Source: Solidesulfovibrio sp.
GTDB taxonomy: Bacteria > Desulfobacterota > Desulfovibrionia > Desulfovibrionales > Desulfovibrionaceae
Assembly: GCF_029978005.1 (NCBI RefSeq)
Contig: NZ_JARKOZ010000046.1
Location: 1 to 64,000 of the forward strand
DNA: 64,000 bases
Direction of reading: 5' to 3'
The translations under genes and the position numbers were made by a program. Under the pieces are notes generated by a model. It was not told the DNA's origin and ran no database searches. It saw nothing but the letters and a program-made list of their open reading frames with translations. This document shows, piece by piece, positions 57,255-64,000 of the stretch. Every line of letters begins with the position of its first letter. Position 1 is the first letter of the stretch.

Positions 57255-57908
57255 ATGCCCTCTTCGCCCTGGATCGACGTCTCGGTGCCGCTGCGGACCG
57301 GCATGGCCCATTGGCCGGGCGATCCGGCCGCGCGCATCCGCCGCGACCTCGACCTCGCCAAGGGCGACCCCTGCACGGTGACCAGCCTCGAACTGTGCGC
57401 CCATGCCGGCACGCACATGGATGCGCCGGCCCATTACCTCGCCGACGGGTGCGGCATGGACGCGATGCCCCTCGACGTGGCCGTGGGCGTCGCCAGGGTG
57501 ATCGCCCTGGAGGACGGCGACTCCGTCACGCCCGAGGCCCTGCGCGAGCACCGCATCCGGCGCGGGGAACGGCTCCTGTTCAAGACGGCCAATTCCGGGC
57601 GCTGCTGGGACAGGGACGACTTCGTGGAGGATTTCGTCGCCATCTCCCAGGCGGCGGCCGATTTCCTCGCCGCGCGCCAGGTGCGCCTCGTCGGCGTGGA
57701 CTATCTTTCCGTGGCCGGCTATCGGGCCGACGGCGCGGCCGTCCACCGCGCCCTGCTCGGGGCGGGCATCTGGATCATCGAGGGCCTGAACCTGTCCCGG
57801 GTCCCCCCCGGCCGGGTCGAGCTGGTCTGCCTTCCCTTGAGGCTGGCCGGGGCCGAGGGCGCGCCGGCCAGGGCCATCGTCCGGCCCCTGGCCGGCAGGA
57901 CCGGCTGA
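57255..57908 (+). CDS. Cyclase-family hydrolase (kynurenine formamidase-like)
   Basis: 217-aa member of the metal-dependent cyclase/KynB family. Signature HAGTHMDAPAH (HxGTHxDxPxH, about residue 50) holds the metal ligands; N-terminal WIDVSVPLRTGMAHWPGDP and VRLVGVDYLSV are also typical. It opens an amide or lactone of a small molecule; kynurenine formamidase is the best-known member but the substrate here is unclear. CGGAG lies 7 nt before the ATG. It is a single gene between the tubulin-like operon and the glycan cluster. Confidence 0.85.
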   Translation: MPSSPWIDVSVPLRTGMAHWPGDPAARIRRDLDLAKGDPCTVTSLELCAHAGTHMDAPAHYLADGCGMDAMPLDVAVGVARVIALEDGDSVTPEALREHRIRRGERLLFKTANSGRCWDRDDFVEDFVAISQAAADFLAARQVRLVGVDYLSVAGYRADGAAVHRALLGAGIWIIEGLNLSRVPPGRVELVCLPLRLAGAEGAPARAIVRPLAGRTG

Positions 57909-58275
57909 GGCCGGCCCCGCCCCTTGGCGCGTGGCGCGCCCCTGCTGCGCCCAAGCACGAAGCGGCGCCCAGGACACTGGCCTGCGTCAGGTTGACACGC
58001 TCAACCAGCCGTCGTACTTGCCTTTTTTGGCAGGATTCCGGGTGGGCGAAGCCTGCTGCCCGGTTCTCGGCGCAGGAGCCGGAAGCGACGGGCCTATTCA
58101 CCCCGGCAACGCGTTGCGGTAACGTCCTTTCCCGGCAGGCCTTGTCGCCGGGCCTGGATCCGCTCCGGCGCGCCAGCCCAAACCGGCCGGCCGGGCAGGA
58201 CGGCCCGGCCTTCGCGGCCCCGCCGGCCGCCGGGGGCGAGGCGGCCGTTGCCGCAGCATGCAAAAAGGGTTTTCC
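57909..58275. other. Upstream region of the glycan cluster
   Basis: About 365 bp without a gene. TTGACA (57992-57997) with a poor TACTTG 17 bp later could be a promoter. A TGCC-T6-GGCA inverted repeat at 58020-58034 is too short to call a terminator. Confidence 0.35.
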
Positions 58276-58980
58276 ATGCAAAACATCGAGGACTACCGCG
58301 ACAAGCACCGTGGCCAGGCCGCCTGGGTCGTCGGCAACGGCCCCAGCCTGAACCGGATGGATCTTTCCCTGCTTGCCGGGCGCGTGCATTTCTGCATGAA
58401 CCGGATCTACCTCGGCGTGGAAAAATTCGGCTTCACTCCTCTCTATTATACGGTCGAGGACGTGTTCGTGGCCGAGGACACGCCCGGGGAAATCGACCGG
58501 CTGCCCTACGTCAAGTTCCTGCCCAAGGACCTGAGCTACTGCCTGGCCGACGGCGAAAACGTCTGCTGGGTGGATTTCATCCGCCGCTACACCGGGTTTC
58601 CGCTGTTCAGCGACGACGCCAAAAAAGGTATCTATTGGGGCTCGACGGTGACCTACCTGGCCGTCCAACTGGCCTGGTACATGGGCTGCGATCCCATCCT
58701 GCTGATCGGCGTGGATTTCGACTACGCCGTCCCCGCCTATGCCGAGGGCCCGGAAATCACGTCGCGGGAAGCGGACGTCAACCATTTCCACCCGGACTAC
58801 TTCGGCCCCGGCAAGCGTTGGCACCATCCCAGGCTCGACCTCGTCGAGAAGGCCTACGTCAAGGCCAGGGAGCACGTCGAAGCCGCCGGCCGGCGCATCA
58901 TCAACGCCGGCGTGGGCGGCAAGCTCGAGATATTCGAGCGCATGCCCTATGAGGAGGCGCTGGAGAAATTCCCGCGCTAG
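58276..58980 (+). CDS. DUF115 / MAF-type flagellin glycosylation-associated protein
   Basis: 234-aa protein. VVGNGPSLNRMDLSLLAGRVHFCMNRIYLG is the hallmark of the DUF115/Maf family ('GxGPSL' nucleotide-sugar or pterin pyrophosphokinase-like fold), and LLIGVDFDYAVP is the conserved second acidic motif. Members are linked to motility-associated glycosylation or to O-linked surface sugars. The ATG at 58276 is preferred to 58258 because AAAAGGG lies 6 nt before it. It is followed, after a 572-bp gap, by sugar-nucleotide genes on the same strand. Confidence 0.83.
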   Translation: MQNIEDYRDKHRGQAAWVVGNGPSLNRMDLSLLAGRVHFCMNRIYLGVEKFGFTPLYYTVEDVFVAEDTPGEIDRLPYVKFLPKDLSYCLADGENVCWVDFIRRYTGFPLFSDDAKKGIYWGSTVTYLAVQLAWYMGCDPILLIGVDFDYAVPAYAEGPEITSREADVNHFHPDYFGPGKRWHHPRLDLVEKAYVKAREHVEAAGRRIINAGVGGKLEIFERMPYEEALEKFPR

Positions 58981-59552
58981 AATGGCCGGAGCCGGCCGGC
59001 ATCGGGCCCGGGCCGCCCGCGGGCGGGAAAGCCATCCTCCGGGGAAGCGCCCGGCGGCGTGTGTCCCAGGCCGGCGCGCGCCGGGGGCACGCCGACGTCC
59101 GCAACGGCCGCCATCCGGGCGGGGATTTTCGAAAAGGGGTTAACCTTTTACGATTGCAGCCGATAATGACTCCGCGGGCCGGTTCGGGGTCGGCAACGCT
59201 CCTGGCGTGAGCGGCGCGACGAGCACGTTCTCCCCCTGGTCCGCAAGCGCAGGGGCACGCGTTGGCCAGGTTGCCTGGCCCCTTTGGAAAGCCTCCGCGA
59301 TGTTCGCGTCGATCCGTGGCGGCGTACGGTTCCGCCCGGGCGAGGGGCATCCCGGCAACGGACCGGCCGGGGGCGGCAAGCGCCGCCTTCGTCCTGGGAA
59401 GGGCGCGGCGGCCGCGCGCGGCGGAACCCGGAGCGGCGGCAATGCCGCGTTCAGGTCGACGGCGCGTCGCTTCCTGCCCCGGCAAGGGTGGGGCAGGCCT
59501 TTCGGGCGGCAGGGCTCTGGAAAATCATCCATTACGAGAAGGACGTCGGAGC
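58981..59552. other. Intergenic region with a small palindrome
   Basis: 572 bp without a supported gene. AAAAGG-GGTTAA-CCTTTT (59132-59149) is a perfect short palindrome that may be an operator or part of a promoter for the sugar genes downstream. Confidence 0.4.
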
Positions 59553-60467
59553 ATGAACATTCTGGTCACAGGCGGAGCCGGGTACAAGGGGATCATCATC
59601 GTCCAAAAGTTGCTCGACAGGGGGCATCACGTCGTCTTGATGGATAATTTCATGTACGGCTATGATCCTGTGCTGCATCTTGTGAACAATGACAACCTCG
59701 ACATCGTCAAGCATGACATCCGCAACGAGATCGAAGGATTGCACAAGTTCGACGGCGTCATCCACCTGGCCGGCATAAGCGGATATCCGGCCTGCGAAGC
59801 CAATCCGCATTCGGCGGACCTGATCAACGTCGAGGCGACGAGAAGGCTGGTCAGGGCTCTCAGCCCGAACCAATGGCTCATCAATGCCTCGACGACCTCC
59901 TTTTACGGCAAGTCCGGGACCCGTTGCGACGAGACGACGCCCCTGGACCCCGTGAGCATGTACGGCATCACCAAATACCGGGCCGAGGAGATCGTCAACA
60001 CGCACCCGCAGTCGGTCAACCTCCGCTTCGCCACGGTGTTCGGCCCGAGCCCCAAGATGCGTATGGACCTGATGGTCAACGACTTCACCTACAAGGCGAT
60101 GAAGGAAGGCGTGGTCGTCCTCTTCGACAGCTATGCCAAGCGGACCTTCATCCATGTCGACGACGCGGCCGAAAGCTACATGTTCGCTTTGGACAACTGG
60201 GACAAGATGGTCGGCGGCACCTTCAACGCGGGCGGCGACAACCTGAACTATTCCAAAAAGGAAATCGCCGAGTTGGTCCTCAAGTATGTCAATTACAACA
60301 TCATCGACTCGGACATCAAGGATCGCGACGTCCGTCACTTCATCATCTCCTTCGACAAGATCAAAAGCCTCGGCTTCGTTCCGAAGCATACCGTCGAGGA
60401 CGGCATCAAGCAGTTGATCAAACTCTATTCGTTTTACACCTACTACTCGCATTTCAAGACCATCTAG
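59553..60467 (+). CDS. NAD-dependent sugar-nucleotide epimerase/dehydratase (extended SDR)
   Basis: 304-aa extended SDR. NAD motif VTGGAGYKG at residues 4-12, catalytic YGITKY (YxxxK), and TTSFYGKSG supplying the Ser/Thr. The C-terminal half binds the sugar nucleotide (GGTFNAGGDNLNYSKKEIAE). It converts an NDP-sugar, likely by 4-epimerisation or dehydration. The start at 59553 is preferred: CGGAG is upstream, and the preceding open frame is low-quality. It is followed by a cupin and a DegT aminotransferase, so the three probably make an amino-sugar. Confidence 0.87.
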   Translation: MNILVTGGAGYKGIIIVQKLLDRGHHVVLMDNFMYGYDPVLHLVNNDNLDIVKHDIRNEIEGLHKFDGVIHLAGISGYPACEANPHSADLINVEATRRLVRALSPNQWLINASTTSFYGKSGTRCDETTPLDPVSMYGITKYRAEEIVNTHPQSVNLRFATVFGPSPKMRMDLMVNDFTYKAMKEGVVVLFDSYAKRTFIHVDDAAESYMFALDNWDKMVGGTFNAGGDNLNYSKKEIAELVLKYVNYNIIDSDIKDRDVRHFIISFDKIKSLGFVPKHTVEDGIKQLIKLYSFYTYYSHFKTI

Positions 60468-60514
60468 GCTGGCCGCGTTTCCAACTCCAACCGCGCAATG
60501 CACATGGGCGTGTC

Positions 60515-60919
60515 ATGAAAGTTGTTTCCCAAAACGGTGTGAAGCTGGCCATGGTCCTTGGCGGCGAAGACTTCAAGGACGGCCTGTCCTTTTTCACCGA
60601 CAACGGCGATTTCATCCAGTTGGGGTCCTGGCGCTACGCCGCCGGCACGCGGCTGGCCGCCCACAACCACAACACCGTCCCGCGGCGAAGCGACCGCACC
60701 CAGGAGGCCGTGGTGGTGCTGCGCGGCCGCCTCCGGGCCTCGGTGTATTCCGAGGAGGACGTCCTTCTCGACCGGATCGAGGCCGGGCCGGGCGAAGTCA
60801 TGCTTTTCCTCGCCGGGGGGCACGGGTACGAGATCCTCGAGGACGACACGGTGGTCGTCGAGGTCAAAAACGGTCCCTACCCCGGGCCGGAGGCGGATCG
60901 GCGCCGTTTGTCCCAATGA
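60515..60919 (+). CDS. Cupin-fold protein
   Basis: 134-aa beta-barrel protein. The core RLAAHNHNTVPRRSDRTQEAVVVLRGRLRASVY matches cupin motif 1 (HxH...E), with the second motif less conserved. Located between epimerase and aminotransferase, it may be a sugar-nucleotide isomerase or a small-ligand binding partner (WbuC-like). The reaction is unknown. Confidence 0.75.
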   Translation: MKVVSQNGVKLAMVLGGEDFKDGLSFFTDNGDFIQLGSWRYAAGTRLAAHNHNTVPRRSDRTQEAVVVLRGRLRASVYSEEDVLLDRIEAGPGEVMLFLAGGHGYEILEDDTVVVEVKNGPYPGPEADRRRLSQ

Positions 60920-60935
60920 CGCCCAGGAGGGAGCC

Positions 60936-62039
60936 ATGGATTTTCTGCATCAGGTGGCGCCGGTCCTGACCGGAACGGAAGCGGCGGCGCTCAAGGAATA
61001 TCTCGATTCCGGCGGCTGGCTCACGGAATTCCGCCAGACCCAGCTGTTCGAAACCATGCTCGCCGAGTACGTCGGCGTCGGCCATTGCACGGTGGTGACG
61101 AGCGGCACGGTGGCGCTCTACTGCGCCTTGCTGGCGGCGGGCGTGGGCCCGGGCGACACGGTGCTCGTGCCCAACTACACCATGATCGCCACGCCCAACG
61201 CCGTGGCCTGGACCGGCGCGACGCCGGCGCTGGTGGACGTCGAGCCCGACACCCTGTGCCTGGACCTCGGGGCCGTCGCGCCCGACGTCAAGGCGGCGGC
61301 CATGCTCTACGTCCCCATCAACGGCCGCTGCGGCGACATGGACGCCGTGGTCCGCTTCTGCCGGGAGCGGGGCATGGTCCTGATCGAGGACGCCTGCCAG
61401 GCCCTGGGCAGCAACTGGCGGGGACGCAGGCTCGGCTCCTTCGGCCAGGCCGGCGCGTACTCGTTCACGCCCCACAAGATCATCACCACCGGCCAGGGCG
61501 GGGCCGTGGCGACCGACGACGACGCCTTTGCCGCCAGGCTGGCCAAGGTGAAGGATTTCCACCGCACCGCCCCGGCCACCGACGAGCACGACGGGCTGGG
61601 CTTCAACTTCAAGTTCACGGACCTGCAGGCCGTGGTAGGCATCGAGCAGCTCAAGGACATCGCGGCCCGGGTGGAGCGCAAGAAGGCGATCTACGGCTGG
61701 TTCAGGGAGATGCTCGACCCGGTGGCGGCCGTCGAAATGCTGCCCACGAACCTGGAGGACACGGCGCCCTGGTTCGTCGACGTGCTGCTGCCCTCCGCCC
61801 GGGATCGGGACGCCCTGCGCGGCCACCTCAAGGCCCGGGGCATCGGCAGCCGGCCGTTCTACCCGCCCGTCAACCATCAGCCCATGTACGCCGCCGCCCA
61901 TGGGGCCGGGTCGCTGCCGGTGTCCGAGGGGCTGGCGGTGCGGGGTTTGTGGCTGCCTTCTTCGCTCGATCTCACCCGGGAGCAGGCGGGCAGGGTGTGC
62001 CTGGCCATCGAGGAATTCTTCACCGGAGGCGGCCGGTGA
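60936..62039 (+). CDS. DegT/DnrJ/EryC1/StrS-family aminotransferase
   Basis: 367-aa PLP enzyme. The PLP Lys is in YSFTPHKIITTGQGGAV; the phosphate/pyridine contacts are TSGTVALYCALLAAGVGPGD and IEDACQALGS. The family transfers an amino group to keto-sugar nucleotides. AGGAGG precedes the ATG. It overlaps the methyltransferase by 4 bp. With the epimerase it likely makes an amino-deoxy sugar for a surface glycan. Confidence 0.93.
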   Translation: MDFLHQVAPVLTGTEAAALKEYLDSGGWLTEFRQTQLFETMLAEYVGVGHCTVVTSGTVALYCALLAAGVGPGDTVLVPNYTMIATPNAVAWTGATPALVDVEPDTLCLDLGAVAPDVKAAAMLYVPINGRCGDMDAVVRFCRERGMVLIEDACQALGSNWRGRRLGSFGQAGAYSFTPHKIITTGQGGAVATDDDAFAARLAKVKDFHRTAPATDEHDGLGFNFKFTDLQAVVGIEQLKDIAARVERKKAIYGWFREMLDPVAAVEMLPTNLEDTAPWFVDVLLPSARDRDALRGHLKARGIGSRPFYPPVNHQPMYAAAHGAGSLPVSEGLAVRGLWLPSSLDLTREQAGRVCLAIEEFFTGGGR

Positions 62040-62605
62040 AAAGGTTCGCCCACCTCGGCTGCGGCAAGCGCCGGCTCGAGGGCTACATCCACGTGGACAT
62101 CGCGGACTGGCCGCACATCGACTACCGCCACGACATCCGCACCCTGCCCATGTTCGAGGACGGCAGCCTGGACGGCATCTACGCCTCCCATGTGCTGGAA
62201 TACTTCGACCGGGTCGAGGTCGTGGACGTGCTGCGGGAATGGCGGCGCACGCTGCGCCCCGGCGGCCTCCTGCGGCTGGCCGTTCCCGATTTCGCCGCCC
62301 TGTGCGGGCTGTACCGGGAGACGGGGCGGCTCGACCTCGTGCTCGGGCCCTTGTACGGCCGCTGGAGTCCGGCCGCCGGGGTGGTCATCCACCACAGGAC
62401 GACCTATGATTTCGATTCTCTGGCCCAGCTCTTGCAAGAAAGTGGCTTCGAAAAGGTTCGCCGTTGGGACTGGCGCACGGTGTTCACCGGGCCGCACGCG
62501 GGGTACGACGACTATTCCCAGGCGTACTACCCGCATATGGACAAGGACAACGGCCGGTTGACGAGCCTCAACGTGGAAGCGGAGAAGGCGGGCGACAGGC
62601 CATGA
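62036..62605 (+). CDS. SAM-dependent methyltransferase (class I)
   Basis: 189-aa protein. LGCGKRRLEGYIHVDIADW is the SAM site (motif I plus acidic loop), and DGIYASHVLEYFDRVEVVDVLREWRRTLRPGGLLRLAVPD is the typical methyltransferase middle. It starts with GTG overlapping the DegT stop. A sugar O- or N-methylase is plausible. Confidence 0.88.
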   Translation: MKRFAHLGCGKRRLEGYIHVDIADWPHIDYRHDIRTLPMFEDGSLDGIYASHVLEYFDRVEVVDVLREWRRTLRPGGLLRLAVPDFAALCGLYRETGRLDLVLGPLYGRWSPAAGVVIHHRTTYDFDSLAQLLQESGFEKVRRWDWRTVFTGPHAGYDDYSQAYYPHMDKDNGRLTSLNVEAEKAGDRP

Positions 62606-62828
62606 GCATGGCCTCGGCTCCGGCCCCGTTGTCCGGCCCAGGCACAGCGGGGCGCACGGAGACATGTTTCTGACGCGGCCCGGGGGCGGGCCGGGACCGG
62701 AAGGCGTCCGCAAGGCGCGCGGCGACTTCGGGCCGCCGCCGGTCCGGACCGGCGGGGCGAGCGGCGCGTTGGGGCGCAGGGCCTTCCCGCGTCTGCCTCG
62801 GGCGTGACGCATTGCGGGAGGGCTTCGG

Positions 62829-63605
62829 ATGACGGGCATCGAACACCGGCATGTCAGCCGCGGCGCGAGGGCGATCTGCATGGCAGCGACGGAGGTCGGG
62901 GCGGACCGAAGCCCAAGCCCCAAAGAGGACGACGCCTTCGAAACGCTCGTCCTGATTCCCGCCCGCGGCGGCTCCAAGGGGATACGGGACAAGAACATCG
63001 CGGACCTCGGCGGCGTTCCCTTGTTGGCGCATACCATCCGCACGGCCCAGGCCGCCCGCAACGTCGACCGCATCGTGGTCTCCACCGAAAGCGAGGGAAT
63101 CCGGCGCGTGGCCTTGGAGTGGGGCGCGGAGGCGCCTTTTTTGCGTCCCCGCGAGCTGGCCGAGGACCACGCCGACATGGGCGACGCCATCCGGCACGCC
63201 AGACTGGAGTTGGCCAAGGACGGCTATTCCCCGGACGCCGTCGTGATCCTGCTGGCCACCAGCCCCTTCCGGTCTCCCGGACTGGTGGAGCTGGCCGTGG
63301 ACAGCCTGCGGCGGGGCTACAACCATTTCACGACCGTGAAGGAGTGCCCGATGCGGCCATGCGACCTGCTGGAGCGGGACGCCGCCGGCCGGATGCGGAT
63401 GCTGCACCCCGACGCGGACAGGCGGCTTTTCCTGCGGCCCTATGGTCTCGTGACGGGCCAGCGATTGGGGAAGGCCGGCGGCAAGGGCAATCTCATGCAC
63501 CGCATCGGCGATCCCGTCGCATGCATCGACATCGACGAGCCGGAGGATCTGGAGCTGGCCCGCAGGGTGCTCGACGCGGGGTTGTTCAGGCCGTGTCGGC
63601 CATGA
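62829..63605 (+). CDS. Acylneuraminate cytidylyltransferase-type CMP-sugar synthase
   Basis: 258-aa nucleotidyltransferase. LVLIPARGGSKGIRDKNIADLGG is the CTP-binding signature of NeuA/KdsB-type enzymes, followed by DRIVVSTESEGIRRVA and ILLATSPFRSPG; DIDEPEDLELA closes the fold. It activates a nonulosonic or Kdo-type acid with CMP. An N-terminal tail of about 35 residues precedes the domain; GGGAGG 7 nt before 62829 supports that start. Overlaps the next gene by 4 bp. Confidence 0.9.
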   Translation: MTGIEHRHVSRGARAICMAATEVGADRSPSPKEDDAFETLVLIPARGGSKGIRDKNIADLGGVPLLAHTIRTAQAARNVDRIVVSTESEGIRRVALEWGAEAPFLRPRELAEDHADMGDAIRHARLELAKDGYSPDAVVILLATSPFRSPGLVELAVDSLRRGYNHFTTVKECPMRPCDLLERDAAGRMRMLHPDADRRLFLRPYGLVTGQRLGKAGGKGNLMHRIGDPVACIDIDEPEDLELARRVLDAGLFRPCRP

Positions 63606-64000
63606 AGGCCCTGCTTTCCCTGTGCCTGGAGCCGGCCGAGCTGGAACTCGTCCTTCGAGCCGAGGGCTTGGACAACGCTTTGGCGGCGCTTCGCGGCCTC
63701 GGGGACGTGGACGTGGCGGTCCTGCACCGCGCGGCCGACGCCGAGCTGGTCAGGCGTTTCCCGGGAATCCGGTGGGTCGAGGCCTCGCCCCGGCGGGAGG
63801 GCGACGTTTGCGCGGCCGCGGTGGACGCGGCCATGGAACGCGGCCTGGTCGCGGGCGACGCCCCGCTTTTTTTTCTCGATTGCCGCAATCCCCTGCTGGA
63901 GGCCGAAGACCTGCGGCAGGCCCTGCGCCTGGCCGGCCCCGGGCTCGATCCCGTGCTGTCCGTGAGCGCCATGCGCGACCATCCATGCCAGTTCCGCACC
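63602..64000 (+). CDS. Unidentified protein, partial (right edge), nucleotidyltransferase-like
   Basis: 133 codons are present, and the frame runs off the window. It starts at an ATG overlapping the previous stop. Strands such as DVDVAVLHRAADAELV and APLFFLDCRNPLLEAEDLRQAL look like a GT-A/nucleotidyltransferase Rossmann half (DxxNPLLxxEDL). It continues the surface-glycan cluster; no firm family is possible from this fragment. Confidence 0.55.
   Translation, partial: MKALLSLCLEPAELELVLRAEGLDNALAALRGLGDVDVAVLHRAADAELVRRFPGIRWVEASPRREGDVCAAAVDAAMERGLVAGDAPLFFLDCRNPLLEAEDLRQALRLAGPGLDPVLSVSAMRDHPCQFRT

Overview
The window reads as chromosome of a high-GC sulfate-reducing bacterium of the Desulfovibrionaceae (Desulfovibrio / Solidesulfovibrio type). 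This is inferred from two outer-membrane porins of the 'homotrimeric porin' type common in that family, sigma-54 regulated organic-acid genes with a tripartite tricarboxylate (TTT) transporter, an arylsulfotransferase/sulfatase-like cluster and dense GC-rich coding. No rRNA, complete tRNA or CRISPR array was seen.

Layout. (1) 1-11.8 kb is a visibly lower-GC genomic island. It holds the C-terminus of one tyrosine recombinase, a complete second integrase, and a two-gene anti-phage locus resembling Druantia type III (DruH-like 1154 aa plus a DruE-like 1953 aa DUF1998 helicase). It ends in two about 88-bp direct repeats that each carry a tmRNA-like 3' end plus its terminator; the 432-bp unit between them carries one DUF1508 gene. 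(2) 12-22 kb: porin 1, a decayed TetR fragment beside a degenerate tRNA-like sequence, a TetR-HlyD-ABC2-ABC2 exporter operon with no ATPase gene, an exported ClpP-fold protease and an exported metallo-beta-lactamase-fold protein. (3) 22-32 kb: a catabolic block. A perfect sigma-54 promoter drives a TTT transporter (TctC-TctB-TctA) and a TerC-type protein. The opposite strand carries a split UxaA-family lyase with its own sigma-54 promoter, an NtrC-type activator and an enolase-superfamily dehydratase. A repeated GCCCAATA-type palindrome upstream of these units is the probable activator site. (4) 31.7-42.7 kb: response regulator and histidine kinase, MFS transporter, periplasmic arylsulfate sulfotransferase, thioredoxin reductase and thioredoxin, and a sulfatase-fold enzyme with Thr in place of the formylglycine Cys/Ser. 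A divergent second porin follows; two identical-arm palindromes (CTCGTA-N4-TACGAG) lie in the shared intergenic region.

(5) 43-56.8 kb: a tightly packed ten-gene minus-strand operon built around a 1087-aa tubulin-like protein. It also encodes a periplasmic von Willebrand A protein, a MacB/LolD-like ABC ATPase with an FtsX-type permease, a formylglycine-enzyme-fold (SUMF1-like) protein, a zinc-ribbon membrane protein, a multi-TM protein, a coiled-coil lipoprotein and two glycine-zipper envelope proteins. I cannot match this gene set to a named system and regard it as the best candidate for an undescribed one. (6) 57-64 kb: a cyclase-family hydrolase, then a plus-strand glycan cluster (DUF115 protein, sugar epimerase, cupin, DegT aminotransferase, methyltransferase, CMP-sugar synthase and a partial gene), probably for surface polysaccharide or flagellin glycosylation.

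Family assignments come from motifs read by eye; no database search was possible. Many long frames opposite GC-rich genes are shadows and were left out.
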